From Punica granatum (lineage: Eukaryota > Streptophyta > Magnoliopsida > Myrtales > Lythraceae), in contig NC_045134.1 of assembly GCF_007655135.1 (NCBI RefSeq), positions 20,112,568 to 20,176,567 of the forward strand: a stretch of 64,000 bases of DNA, given 5' to 3'. Numbering within the stretch: the first letter of the stretch is position 1; each line of letters opens with the position of its first letter. Made by a program: the position numbers and the translations under genes. Below the pieces are notes generated by a model. The model had not been told where the DNA came from. It was given only the letters and a program-made list of their open reading frames with translations, and did not search any database. Below are positions 1 through 11,905 of the stretch, piece by piece.

Positions 1-468
1 GAAAACTGAGAAAAGATATGTAAGGTGCCAGCAGCTGCTTCGGTACAATCAAAATATTGTACAATGAAATACAAATTATAATTTCGTGCAATTATGTTTC
101 CATTTCTATTCACCAGTGTATCTAATAGGCTACTAGTGTCATAGTACATTTCGACAGGTGTTTTCTGATCAAATCTTATTCCTATCCGACTGAATTTAAG
201 AATAAAGGAACCTAAATTTATTGCTCGCGCCAGAAACGAGTCACCAGAGTCATTTTGGAGCCTAAGAAAGGTCTCTTATCGAAGTTTTTGTTGCTTTATC
301 TATAAATGTTGGACTAATCCATTCTCTTGATGTCTGATGTATTGCAGATTTGTTCAGAAGGTTGCTCTGAACCTCTTCAATGGGGATACACACCAAGCAG
401 CTTTCCGCATTCTGACAGATTTTCGTAAAGGAAAGTTTGGTTGGATTGCACTGGAGAGACCTCGTTGA
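1..468 (+). CDS. DAR GTPase 2-like (YlqF/RbgA family), mitochondrial, 3' end only
   Basis: Only the C-terminus lies in the window. An exon end at 1-19 is followed by a GTAAGG donor at 20. The last exon runs 348-468, after the acceptor ATTGCAG, and ends at TGA 466-468. Spliced, the frame reads [19 protein letters not shown] and continues to [19 protein letters not shown]. The [11 protein letters not shown] block is the typical tail of plant DAR GTPase 2, a circularly permuted GTPase of the YlqF/RbgA family. Such proteins help assemble the large subunit of organellar ribosomes. The G motifs lie outside the window, so the assignment rests on this tail alone. Phase (2+1) is consistent across the intron. 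Confidence 0.62.
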
Positions 469-1570
469 AATCATCAACATCCCATCTCCTTAAATGTAAA
501 TGATTTGTGGTTCCCGACACTTCTCAACGATCGGGACTCCTACCTATCGCGAATAACTGAAATATTTTGCAGGGACTCATGAAGCTTTTCTAAGATAAGG
601 AAAAGAGGAGAATGTTAAGATCATGAAAGAGCGGTGCTGGGCACTGAATTAGCCATAATTGATGTGGAGCCCTGCGCCTGCCATAGTTATACGGATTTTC
701 GGCTCGATTTATCATGATACCGAGGGAAACTCGAATTTTTAGAGGAAGTAGTCGGAGGAAGGAGCCGATCAGGTGTCACCCTTTGAAGGAATCGAGCTTG
801 TATTGTATCGGTATAGCTGTAATGCTAAGATAACAGTGTTATACACGCACACATATGTATATATATGTCCCTTTCAAGTCTTACGGTGTATCTTCCATAC
901 TCTACTGTTTTTTTTTTTTTCCTTCCTGAATAATGCATATTATTATTAATAAGGATCAACTACATAAGTATTAGTTTGGATACCCTTCAAAAGTATAAAG
1001 CGACTAAAAATTTGACTTTGCGCTAAATTGGCCAAGTCATGTGCAAAGGTATTATCTGACCAGGAATAAAGGATAAAAAGCGGGCTAGAAGGATTATGGA
1101 GGTGTGGTTTTGGATGATTGTTTTACAAATTTGTATGATATAGTCTTTCGTAACCCTTATTATACCAATTTGTATAATAACCCTTTCCCTTATCTGAACA
1201 AGCTCTTAAGATCATATTTACTTTCAGGTCGCAGAAGGCTCCGGCAATTGAATCATAAAAAAAAAAACTGAATTTACTATTTCGCTCTTGAATTGGTCGG
1301 CAAAATGCATGGAGGACTACTTAATACACTAATAAATTGTTGTTCGACAAGTCAAGTTAAGCGGTAAACATAATCGAAAGCAATGATTTGGACAGTAAAA
1401 GCAGTATTCGAGTTGGCTCCCGAGCCCGAAAGCAATCTGAGCTTGCCTGAGGGCTTAGGATTAGTAAAAGGGAATTGTTGAAACCGTAACCGTTATTTCA
1501 GTTCTGCTGACGTAGTCTTGCAAAAATAATTACAATAAATTGCAAAACAACCCCTGACAAAAAGTACAAA
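469..1570. other. 3'UTR of the GTPase gene and intergenic DNA before the lyase gene
   Basis: No coding exon was recognised here. The first few hundred bases are probably 3'UTR of the upstream gene. The rest is AT-rich spacer with short homopolymers (T run near 908-920, A run near 1258-1267). Confidence 0.4.
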
Positions 1571-1860
1571 CATTGCAAATAAGCCCCTCCTCCATTCTTC
1601 CAATCGGCTGCTCCCGCTTGCCCGCCTGCCTGCCTGCCTGCCTGCTGCTAGATAGATACTTCCTTTACCGTCCGGCCGACCACCAGAGTCGAATCCGGCG
1701 TCAGTCCATCTGGAAGGATAGGAAGAAGAAGAAGAAGAAGCATTCACGACAGAGAAGCTCGGAAGCATATTCACAACAGGGCTTGTCTGCTACCCTCGCC
1801 CTCTCTGTCCAATCGGTTTTCCCTTGCAAATCCAATCCTCGGCAGAAACACGTTCCTCAG
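1571..1860 (+). promoter_or_regulatory. Probable non-coding first exon (5'UTR) of the cystathionine beta-lyase gene
   Basis: A strong splice donor (CTCAG|GTAAGC) sits at 1860/1861. It can pair with the acceptor TTCGTAG at 2569, just before the start codon of the lyase. The stretch has CCTG repeats (1622-1643) and an AAG run (1723-1741), as is common in plant 5'UTRs. A frame open from 1573 does not continue into the lyase frame and stops in the next exon, so any AUG here would be an upstream ORF. The transcription start was not located. Confidence 0.45.
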
Positions 1861-2576
1861 GTAAGCAGCAGCGACTTTGATTACTTGCTTTTCCTTCCGT
1901 TCTTTGCTATCCAAATGACATTGAACTGAATCATAGAAATTATGCCCATACGTCTGACATCTAATTTAATCTATGCGTAAGAAGTTCATACAACATTGGA
2001 AATGAGGGCTTACAAAAATTTTCATCTTTCTTTTCTGTTACGGGTTACATATATCCTTAAGAACTTCATAGAGCATTTGAAAAGACGGCTTTTTGGAAAA
2101 AAAAATATTCATTTTTTTTTTGGGATCTACTGTTAAGTGATATACCCTGAGCCCATATCAACATTGCCCATATCATCAATATGAGAAATCTAAGATTTGT
2201 TGGATTACCATCTTCAACTGTTCTTATTAAATAAAATTCTTATGCCCAAGTTTTTTGCATTGTAACTGAAAGTTGCCATAGATTCTTACATATGAATGAA
2301 AAAATGTACACAAAATCTCAGATTATTAAGTGAAATAGCATACCTATGTCATACCCCCTGATTGTTCTGAGCTGTTAAGGGACGCTTTCTAAGCTTACAT
2401 ATGAAGGCTTTGCTTTCCTCTGTTATCTATGTTGTCAATACATTATCCTGTGAAAGCAAATTATTGTCCTCTTCTATTTACAATTTGTACTCATCTGTTG
2501 TTAAATATTAATATACACTTCTTGAGGCACAGAGGCTAACTTTGCCTTCCCTCTTGACCTGCTTCGTAGGGTTTGT

Positions 2577-5500
2577 ATGATGTCATTGTCAATGGGGATC
2601 AAAATTATTGGGACAACTGAACACCAGGTGACTATACCTCTGTCCCTCGACCAGATGCACTTTTTTTATTTTTTTCAAACTGTTCGCCATATGACTGCTG
2701 CCTGCGCTATCCTGTGTTTGAGCTATACTAATGGAATGAGCTCAGCTTTATGTTGAAACAGCTTTTCATTTTGGTTTCTTACTTTACGCTTCCATTAATC
2801 TTTGTCTTCAGGTGCTGGCATATGTTTCAGAGGTATGTGAGATTGTACTTCCTCAAGTTAGTCGATCATGAAACTCTTAACATTCAATCAGGTATTGTCT
2901 AACATCATACTCCAAATCTTTGTTATCTTTGGCTGGGGGACACACGTAATGAACTGAAACTGAAAAATATAGGTATTGAAGTACTTGGTGAATAAACGAA
3001 TAAGCGAGTTTGCTCCAAGGCTTGAAAGCAATTGCGCATGCGTGAGGGCTAGTTTTAATTTAAGAAAACATAATCTCGTGCAATAGTAATTTGAAGGCAC
3101 GTTTGAAAAATAATTTAGGACTGACTAAAACATTATAAAGTAATGTTATTAGCGTACCATTTGTAGATTGATTAAGATAATGTCTTTTTTCCAATTATTA
3201 CTTGATATTTTGGTCTGTTGTTCATGTTCAACGTTTATTCTGTTGGCTGTTGGAAAAGATGTCATTGTCGAGTTGAATAAAATTAGCCAGTCTTCAGAAC
3301 GAACATTGAATGGAAAAGATTTAGATGTGATTTGAATTTGGTGAGTAGAAGAAAATGGGCAGTTTTTTGTCTACTGGGGAACTTTACTTCCCAGATATTG
3401 GAGCTTTGATTAAAGTTATACTGCTGCACCAATAAGAAAAAGAAAAAGGAATCATGTGCTTACCATTAATCTGTATCAAAGTGAAATCATAAAGACGTGT
3501 GAAAAATTACCTCATCTATTCGTTAATTGTTTATTTGACCCTCATATATTTAATTTGTTAATTGTTTCTATGTACGCCTTCCATGCATAGCGCGGGTATC
3601 CTCTAGCTTCTTATAAGTTATCCTTTGTTGTCCTTTTCATGCATATTAAATTTGTCTGAAGTGTTGGACATTCATTAGATGCCAATGTGATTGTGATAAG
3701 ATAGAATAATCCATTGATAGAGTCGCCCCCCATGTAAGGGAGATTTCATATTCGCAAAGATAAGAACTTAAAACTTTATGATGCATTTTTCCTTCTGTTA
3801 TGAAGAAACAATTAAGAACAATGTTGAATCTACAAATCACGAAATCGCCGGCTATGTAAATGCACAAACTCTGGTATTCATAAAATTCGTCTTAAAGTTG
3901 TATGAAGGAGCTTATACAGTCATTTACTTGCTCTGTGATGTCCCTTCTCATTGTGTATTGTTCCTTTCCTGCATTATATTAGTAGTTAGATGTGAGAGGT
4001 TGGGTCGGTTTAGTTTGAGAAGCAAAAACAATAACTTGCTCCTACTTGCACATAGATCGATATTTAGACTTTGTACTCTGCAAGATGCATCCACTTTATT
4101 GCAGACCTCGTCCCCTTTAATCACCAAGCAACTCCCTAGCCAAAAACCAGATAACCCATTAGACAACATTCCTGTAAATTGGATGGTTGATCCAGATAGT
4201 AATCGAAAAGAAGATTGTTAAGCTTGCGTTTGGTTTTCGAATTGGATAAGTGATCTAACTCAACTTGATTTTGTGCAATGATTATAAGTGTTGACAAATA
4301 TATTGATATGTGAGAATATATATATATGTATGTCTATATAAGATGTGAAAGTAGATGAGAAATTTATTATTAAAAAACTGATTTTAAAAGTGGTTAGGGA
4401 AAAGTATGAGTGTGAAAGTATTATTAAATAGGAAGTTTAAAAATGGTTAGAAAAAAATATGGGTGAGAGTATTATTAAATGGAAGAGAAAGACAAAACAA
4501 TAATGATTATATTGTTGAGTTTGGAGAAGAATAGAGTTGAGTTAAGTTGAGTTGGAGCAATTGCACTGACGATGCAAACTTGTGGGCTATATTGTCCCAT
4601 CAGGTTTTTATTTCCAGAATAACACTGCAGTGTCCCATCAATTATTATTATTATTTTTAACTCTTTTAGTAAATTCCTTATTAGTAGCTAGCTGCTGCCA
4701 CCCGATTGTCCGCTGTTCTTTTTCCGCTGCTTGCAGAATCTGGTTGAGGTTATGGTATGTGGTCGAATGTTCCTGGATATTGATTCTGATTCTATTGGGT
4801 GCTTGTGCAGGACTTCAGGCTCGCTAAGCCCCCGTCAAGTTTCCAGTTCAAGAAGGAAGTGAATTTTGTGGGAAAGAGGTTGCTGTTGTTTAAGAAACTT
4901 GTACCAAACTGTTCCAAGGACAGAGAGATGGATGTGAGCACTTCTGCTTTGGCAGACGGTGTAGCTGAATGTGTAAATGGTCAGTCTTTATATTTCTGTG
5001 TCCCGCTTGTATTTGAGCTTCTGTTCATTGGTTAGCTTACATGTAGTTTTTGCAGATGTTGATGTGAAGGAGCCGAGCATATCAACGCTTTTGATGAATT
5101 TTGAGAGTAAGTTTGATCCTTATGGTGCTATCAGTACGCCACTTTACCAGACAGCTACATTCAAGCAGGTACATATGTTGAAATAAAGCATAATATGGTT
5201 GCAGCTTTGGCAATAGTAAAGGTTAGTCTTACTTGGTTGCTTATTATAACTCAGACTTCCTCATATGTTCCTGGTGATTTATGTAGTAGCCTTCAGCAAC
5301 AGAAAATGGTCCGTACGATTACACCAGAAGTGGGAATCCCACTAGAGATGCTCTTGAAAGGTGTGATTTTGCTTATCTTCTTACATAATGCTTATGGTCC
5401 TCTCAATTTCGAGCCTACTTGTCTCTCTCTGTCCCCTTCTCAGTTGCTTATTGCTGTAGTGTCATACACTTCCTTTTTCATTTTCTGGATTTTATTTTCT

Positions 5501-6909
5501 TTATATGTTGACACTGTTTTTTGAAATAATTCCCAGCCTCCTAGCAAAGCTTGACAAGGCAGATCGTGCATTTTGCTTCACAAGTGGGATGGCTGCTTTA
5601 GCTGCTGTCACCCATCTTCTTGGAGCAGGTTCTCTGCTTCAAACAACTCATTGGGCAAACTTACTTTAAGTTTAGCCAACTCAATATTTTCTGTAGTAAT
5701 AGTTATAAAACATTGCTTCAGGTGAAGAGATCGTTGCAGGAGATGATATTTATGGTGGCTCTGATCGATTATTGTCACAAGTAACTCCTAAAACTGGCAT
5801 AGTGGTGAAGTTAGTATTTGGTTTCCATTTTTCTCGTTACTTTTTGGTCATTGAACTACATGCTGATGACATTCATGGTGTTGCAGACGGGTAAATACAA
5901 GTGACCTAGATGAGGTTGCTTCTGCTATTGGTCCTAAGACCAAACTTGTGTGGATAGAAAGCCCCACCAACCCGAGAATACAAATTTCTGATATTCGTGT
6001 AGGCAATCTTGCTCTTGTTCTTATTACCTGTATGGCGTCCTGGAATGAAAGAAAACGTGATTTTATGACTTTATAATTAATTAGCATATTACCATTTCAG
6101 TTGTTAAGTTTGTTTTGCCAAACGGGCCATTACTTCTTTCCGATGGTCGCAGCCACAGTCTCTAATGACAAATACTTTACCTCCAGAAAATTGCAGAAAT
6201 TGCTCATGCGTGGGGTGCACTTCTTTTGGTGGATAATAGTATAATGTCGCCCGTCTTATCACAGCCTCTGCAACTGGGGGCAGGTGCCAAGAATATCACT
6301 TTTGATGTGGTTGAAATTTATTTAATCTGCAATAATGCTATTTCACTCTGTCTTTCGGCATACTTGCAGATATTGTCATGCATTCTGCTACTAAATTCAT
6401 ATCTGGGCATAGTGATGTCATGGCTGGTGTGCTTGCAGTGAAAGGAGAGAGGTATGATTCCTATAACATACTTGGATAATGTGAAATCTAAACCGTTTAT
6501 GCTCTGATAACATTACTTCAGGAAGAGGAATGTTTTAAGTATATTGGTTTCCAGATAATGGCCTTATTCTGTGAATCCATTTTAACGTGGTGGTCTTTAT
6601 CTCATGCTAGCTGTGCCGGTACTCGTCCTTGTATTCCTTCTTTTCATTGAAATGATCTTGCTTCCCAAGATGTGCAGAACATTATCATTCAGCTCAATTT
6701 GGCTGGTGAATATCTTCACGTTGTCGTGACTTCTCTGTTTTCCGAGAAACCTCCAGCTTGGCGAAACAAATATACTTCCTGCAAAACGCAGAAGGCTCTG
6801 GTTTGGCTCCATTCGACTGTTGGATCTGCCTACGAGGTATCAAGACTATGGCATTGCGCATTGAAAAGCAGCAGGTCATTTTCTACATGAAACACATTGT
6901 TATTTCGTT

Positions 6910-6940
<31 letters not shown>

Positions 6941-7596
6941 TTTGTAATATATGTATTGTTACCCTCACAGAGATGTTTGGCCTCTAGTCTTGAAACTGGT
7001 GCTCTCTATTTTTCTTTCAGGAGAATGCACAGAAGATAGCTGAATTTCTATCTTCCCATCCGCTAGTGAAAAAAGTAAATTATGCTGGTCTTCCCAATCA
7101 TCCTGGCCGGTCGTTACACTATTCTCAGGTTCCTGCACTTGTCGCTTAATCATAACAAGATGCTCGTACATCCAATATAACCTTTCCAATAAAAAGTAAT
7201 GAGGTTTATATATGCAGGCTAAAGGTGCAGGGTCCGTACTGAGCTTCTTAACAGGATCAGTGCCACTCTCAAAGCATATTGTGGAGACTACCAAGTACTT
7301 CAGCATAACTGTCAGCTTTGGTAAGAGCTTATAATATTTGTTCGTAGTCGGTACAACTAAAATAAAATAAACCTTTCATTTTGGCTTTCATGGCATGAGA
7401 TTTGATTTCTTCATCGGCAGGGAGTGTGAAGTCTCTCATAAGCATGCCCTGCTTCATGTCCCATGCAAGCATACCGGCTGCAGTCCGTGAGGCTAGAGGC
7501 TTGACGGAAGACCTCATTCGAATTTCCGTTGGGATTGAGAATGTTGATGATCTGATTTCTGACTTGGACAATGCCCTCAGTACAGGGCCGTTATAG
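2577..7596 (+). CDS. CBL: Cystathionine beta-lyase, chloroplastic (PLP enzyme of methionine synthesis)
   Basis: The enzyme cleaves cystathionine to homocysteine, pyruvate and ammonia in plastids. Fourteen coding exons with GT-AG introns join in frame: 2577-2627, 2812-2832, 4811-4979, 5056-5168, 5290-5360, 5537-5628, 5722-5809, 5887-5998, 6187-6283, 6370-6451, 6757-6874, 7021-7128, 7218-7320, 7421-7596. The total is 1401 nt, or 466 aa, close to the roughly 464 aa of the Arabidopsis enzyme. Clear Cys/Met-metabolism PLP motifs are [29 protein letters not shown] and [15 protein letters not shown], where Lys280 is the expected Schiff-base residue. [13 protein letters not shown] near the C-terminus is also typical. 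The first ~80 residues are the variable transit region. The start ATGATG at 2577 was chosen because it is the first in-frame ATG after the acceptor. The first two coding exons (17 and 7 codons) are supported by phase and splice sites only. No frameshift was seen. Confidence 0.93.
4222..4570. repeat. MITE-like repeat in lyase intron 3 (GTTTGGTTT family)
   Basis: It begins GCGTTTGGTTTTCG and carries internal blocks such as AGTATTATTAAAT twice and GTTGAGTTAAGTTGAGTT. Related sequence recurs near 11735, 21380, 23355 and 37503. The right terminus is not clean. It occupies the end of the ~2-kb intron 2833-4810. Confidence 0.5.
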
Positions 7597-7874
7597 TTGC
7601 TGCCCATGGACTTCCTGTCCTGTCCATGTTACGGAACCCCACTCTCACATTCCCTGTTCAGAGTTGGTCTTGCACTTCTGATTGTTATAGACGATGATTT
7701 GTCCCCTTCACGGTGGGAATTCGCATTTCGTAATGTAATTTATCTTAATATTTTTGGTCTTAGCAAACTGGGTAGAGCAGTTTCAGCAGGAAATGGTATG
7801 CACTCGGGATTTTGAGATATTCACACAACATTCTAATGTTACAATAAACAATCGGGTCGACATATAGATTTTCT
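7597..7874. other. 3'UTR of the lyase gene
   Basis: There is no further coding exon after the TAG at 7594-7596. An AATAAA-like signal (ACAATAAACAATC) is present near 7840. Confidence 0.5.
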
Positions 7875-8335
7875 ATGCGAAAGGCTAATTTAAGTCCTCA
7901 GCCTTTACTTTCCTTTTATTTTGTAACATAAGCAAATTTTTGGGTTGAATCTTGTTTTGAACCTTTTGCATTCGGTTCCCTGTTTGGTCATTTGATCATT
8001 CGTCAATTGAAAAAAGCAATTTCGGCATATTTCATATAATTAAAATGATAAATGATCTTTTATTTTTTTAAAAAGAAAATTATAAATAGAAAAATATAAT
8101 ATCTTTTTTTTTTGAAAAGAACTTGAAGGGAAGTGGGAGGATTATATTTCATTCGTGATTGCCGGAGAGAGGGGGTCTCTAGGAGGGTGTCCTTTTCCCT
8201 TAATTTAAGGATCCCTAGATTAGACGAGAAGGGAGGCCAATCAGATCACTCTCTTCCTCAACCCCTGTGAGGAATTTCCTTTTATATTTTTATTTTTAAA
8301 AATGATTTTCCATTCAAACAAAAATGCCGCATCAG
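7875..8335. repeat. Dispersed repeat, copy A
   Basis: It shares a long stretch of diverged similarity with 10985-11725. Shared blocks include AAGGCTAATTT, GGGTTGAAT..CGTTTTGAACC, GAAGTGGGAGGATTATA, CCTTTTCCCTTAAT and TTTCCTTTTATATTTTTAT. Copy B holds extra sequence at about 11390-11690. No coding potential or clear termini were seen. Confidence 0.6.
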
Positions 8336-9957
8336 CATTTTTCTATTAAAAAAAAAAAAGAGGGACAAGGATCAAAAGTGAAGCCTATGGAAAAGGTGGA
8401 GGACAAGATGCAACCCAAAAATGTTTAGGATGAAATACAAAAGGGTTGATGATTAAAATTATCTAATGATATGGCATAACATATATTTTAAGAGAGAACA
8501 ATCATGTAATATATATATATACACATATATTTACACTTATATAAATACACAAAAGCAGGGTTAAGATTGGTTACATAGCCTCAAGACGCTCGATTTCTAA
8601 ATGAAATGTTTTCGGATCTTTTAATTTTTATGTTAATTTTTAACAAAAATGACTTTGTTTTAATTTTTAAAAGATATTTTATAATAGGATCCAACTTTCT
8701 TATTTTTAAAATTTAATAATAGTTTTTAATAAATATGAGTTTTAAAATCTTTAAAAGATATTTTACGATGAGATCTGAATTGGACATAGTATCTATCTAA
8801 TTTTCTAACGGGAGATTGTTCGTTTTACAGTAATTAATAAATCACAAACTTTCAAATTTGAATTTAAAAAATTGAATGAATTTTTCTTTATTATATATAT
8901 TGATATACTAAGTATTTTTGGAACTTTTTGAGAAAAATTTATACTATACATAGTATTTGATAATCTTGAACTTTTATTCAAAATAAAATTAATATATAAT
9001 TATATAGATATTAACAATAAATACATATTTATACATTCGATATAAATATATTAAAATAAATATATATATTTCTTTCTATAATATATTTGTTGTGCGGGTA
9101 TGATTTGTTACTTCCTTTATTGGTCAAATTCAATTAATATAAGTGCTAATATGGTATATTTTAATTGACTATAAATTATGCTTATTAACGGTTTAAAACA
9201 CAAGTAAAAATATATAATAAAATTGATAAAAAGAAAAAAAAAGATCACATGCAATGCACGGACTTTACGTCTAGTGTATACACACATGTAGATACTTAGC
9301 AAGAGCTAGAAAACTTTTAATTTTTTTAAGAATTCTTTAATTGTATATTATTACATATAAATAATACGGACAAATATCTAAAATATATTGAAGATGCCAC
9401 AAATAAATATAGTAAAGGTGTGAATATATTGATAATACTAGTTTATTTTGTTTCTTCCTCTTGGCCTTCTAAGGAGCGCATGCAAAGCGTCTGAATTTAT
9501 TGATAAAGTTCATACACAACGTCTGAAATCTGAATGTATTGACAAATTTCAAGTTGACGAACCATCATTCACTCAGTATATGAACAAAAAGAGTATTACC
9601 ATTTCCTCCTATTGCCATCTCTCTTAGAGTGTTATCATTTCCAGCTCTTTGGGTGGAAAAAGTTTGACGGCCTTTTTATCATTTATTTTTGTTTACAGGT
9701 GATACAGTACATTGCAAAGGTCTAAAAACCTACTTATATAATAAAAATTGGCAAAAAGAATGAATCTTGAGATGCTCGTGTGCGTTGCACGACTGATTGG
9801 ATGCTCGGTTCTATTTCGTCTATGAACAACGATAGCGACCAATCAGGGCAAATTATTGCAACCCGAAGTTCTCATATGGCTTTGCTTGTCATCATTGAGG
9901 TTTTAGATCAGCTCTTTGATATAAATTCCGCAAATTGATACATATACTGCATGAGTC
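8336..9957. other. AT-rich intergenic DNA without recognised genes
   Basis: Very AT-rich with several short (TA)n tracts, for example near 8508-8530. The reading frames are short and show no family resemblance. Confidence 0.5.
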
Positions 9958-10009
9958 TTATTGTGAAGTGTTTAGATGCAGAACTCTCAGGGCGTGAAGA
10001 ATAATCTTC

Positions 10010-10220
10010 CTGTGAAGTCCACGATGCATACCTGGTTCGAGAGGAACAGGTTGGATGAACCCGAAAAATGCACGTGGTCGCGTTGTCCCCGGGCATGACT
10101 ATCTTCACGCCCTCAGGCAACTCAACTTTTCCAATGATATCAGCCGTCCTCATATGGAATTGAGGCATGTAATTTGAAAAGAAAGCAGTGTGCCTCCCGC
10201 ATTCATCATGTCATTTTGGG
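10010..10220 (-). pseudogene. Fragment of mitochondrial elongation factor Tu (C-terminal barrel domain)
   Basis: On the minus strand the frame reads [20 protein letters not shown] and then [19 protein letters not shown], which is the domain-3 region of organellar EF-Tu. After one frameshift the text continues QPVPLEPGM before resemblance is lost. Only about 60 codons remain, with no start, no GTPase domain and a stop upstream. It is a dead gene scrap; one copy-break and one frameshift are visible. Whether it came by retroposition or DNA capture cannot be told from this length. Confidence 0.8.
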
Positions 10221-10984
10221 AAATACTATAATCCCAATCCAATAGCTATCTAAACAAAATTATTTTGTTTATGAGTTATTTTGTTCAATCTAATTGCTGT
10301 ATTTTAAGAGAAGTGATAAGAATTCCCTCCGAATAAAAGAGGGTGTACTGGAATGATTACACCTTGATAACTAAAAAAAATTACAGATTCGATACTTGTT
10401 CTGAGATTATGCGTACCATTTATTAGTTATTATAATTTTATTTTATTGTATAATAAGTCCATAGGCATGAGTTGATACGAAAATTGAACTTTTATTTTAT
10501 ATTTATTCAAATACACTTTTATAAGAGACCAATACTCATCCTATTTCTCTGCCTACATTGGTCTGCCATGGATGGCCTAATGGGGCTTCTATTTATAGAA
10601 GCCAATCCGATCTAGGAAGCTTCAAGTGGGCAATATTGCTTCTAACAATGAGAAGATCTTGTCACCCTATCCTCTGCTCTTTGTCAGACAAGTTGAGCGT
10701 TTTATCTTCTCTAAATAGTCGAGCAAGTGAGGCAAGAGTTTTCAACGATTTATGCACAAATTCTCTTAATAGATTATAGGACCTTGGAGTGGACCGACAA
10801 ATTGATCAACTATTTATACATATCTTTCGCCCAATCAACGTGTTATATGTGTCTTTCAAATTAATTTAACCACCAGCCTCTATTGTAAGTGAAAAAAAAA
10901 AAAAACACCCTCCCGAACTTCACCAAGTGCAAGATTAGCTGTTCTTTTCCTTATCCAACTTACTAAACATGACATACAATTTTT
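10221..10984. other. Intergenic DNA, no gene recognised
   Basis: Short frames only. One open stretch at 10558-10779 resembles nothing I know. Confidence 0.4.
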
Positions 10985-11725
10985 TTACATGGGAAAGGCT
11001 AATTTTGATCCTTAACCTCTACTTTCCTTTTATTTTTTTGACTTAACCGCTTGTTGGGTTGAATATCGTTTTGAACCTTTTGCATTTGGTTCATTTTTGG
11101 TCCTCTGATCGTTTGTCAATTAAAAATAGCAAAAGCAGCATATTTCATTTAATTAAAATATTTATAAAAAAATAGAAATGTATTGTTTTTGAAAGGAACT
11201 TGGAGAGAAGTGGGAGGATTATACATCCTTTGTGATAGCTAGTGACCTCGTAAGGGAGAAGGGGTCATCGGCAGAGCACCCTTTTCCCTTAATCAAGGGA
11301 TCTCAATCTGGCTGAGATCCCTAGATTAGAGGAGAGGAAGGCCCGTCAGCGGCCTCCTCTATTCCTATGAGGTCATCAGCGATCACAGAGGTTGTGGAGA
11401 CCATGGTGGTAGGGACGGATTTAAGAATTTTGTCCAATGATAGTGAAGTTTAAAGAAACTCTATATCGTAAAATCAATGAGGATGAAATAGGATAATTTT
11501 ATTAAAAAATTAATAAATTTGACACATCCAAATAAAAATTTTGTAATTTTTCCGGAGTTCAAGAGGGGCGAACAACACCCCCACCCCACCCCTCTCTTTT
11601 CCTTTAAATCCATCCTTGCTCGATGGAGTGGTAGGGGCCACTGGTGAAGCCCCAATTGCCCCTCCTTCTCCTTCCCACTTCCGAAGTTCAATTTCCTTTT
11701 ATATTTTTATATTTTTATTAATTTT
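10985..11725. repeat. Dispersed repeat, copy B
   Basis: Direct-orientation relative of 7875-8335, about 3.1 kb downstream. It contains the same series of blocks plus a ~300-bp extra segment rich in CCCC/GGGG runs (11570-11690). Confidence 0.6.
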
Positions 11726-11734
11726 TAAAAAATA

Positions 11735-11905
11735 ATGGATAATTAAGAGAATGTAGTATTAAAATTTGAATTGAATGGTTATAAAAATTGAAGAAAAATG
11801 GAAAAAAGTAATAATTGTGTTGTTGATTTTTATTGTGGAGTGAGTAGAGTTAAAGTTAGAGTTAAAATTTTAATAATTTGATTGCAAAACCAAACGAAAA
11901 GTTAC
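11735..11905. repeat. MITE-like repeat (CCAAAC-ended family)
   Basis: It ends with GATTGCAAAACCAAACG and carries AGTAGAGTTAAAGTTAGAGTTAAAA, which is also seen in the copy at 21380-21580. Confidence 0.5.

Noticed and set aside
1573..1929. 118-codon plus-strand frame before the lyase
   Set aside because: Low-complexity translation of CCTG and AAG repeats. It runs past a strong splice donor and does not match the lyase frame downstream.
3778..4221. 147-codon open frame in the lyase intron
   Set aside because: It lies inside an intron of CBL, shows no family resemblance and has no splice logic.
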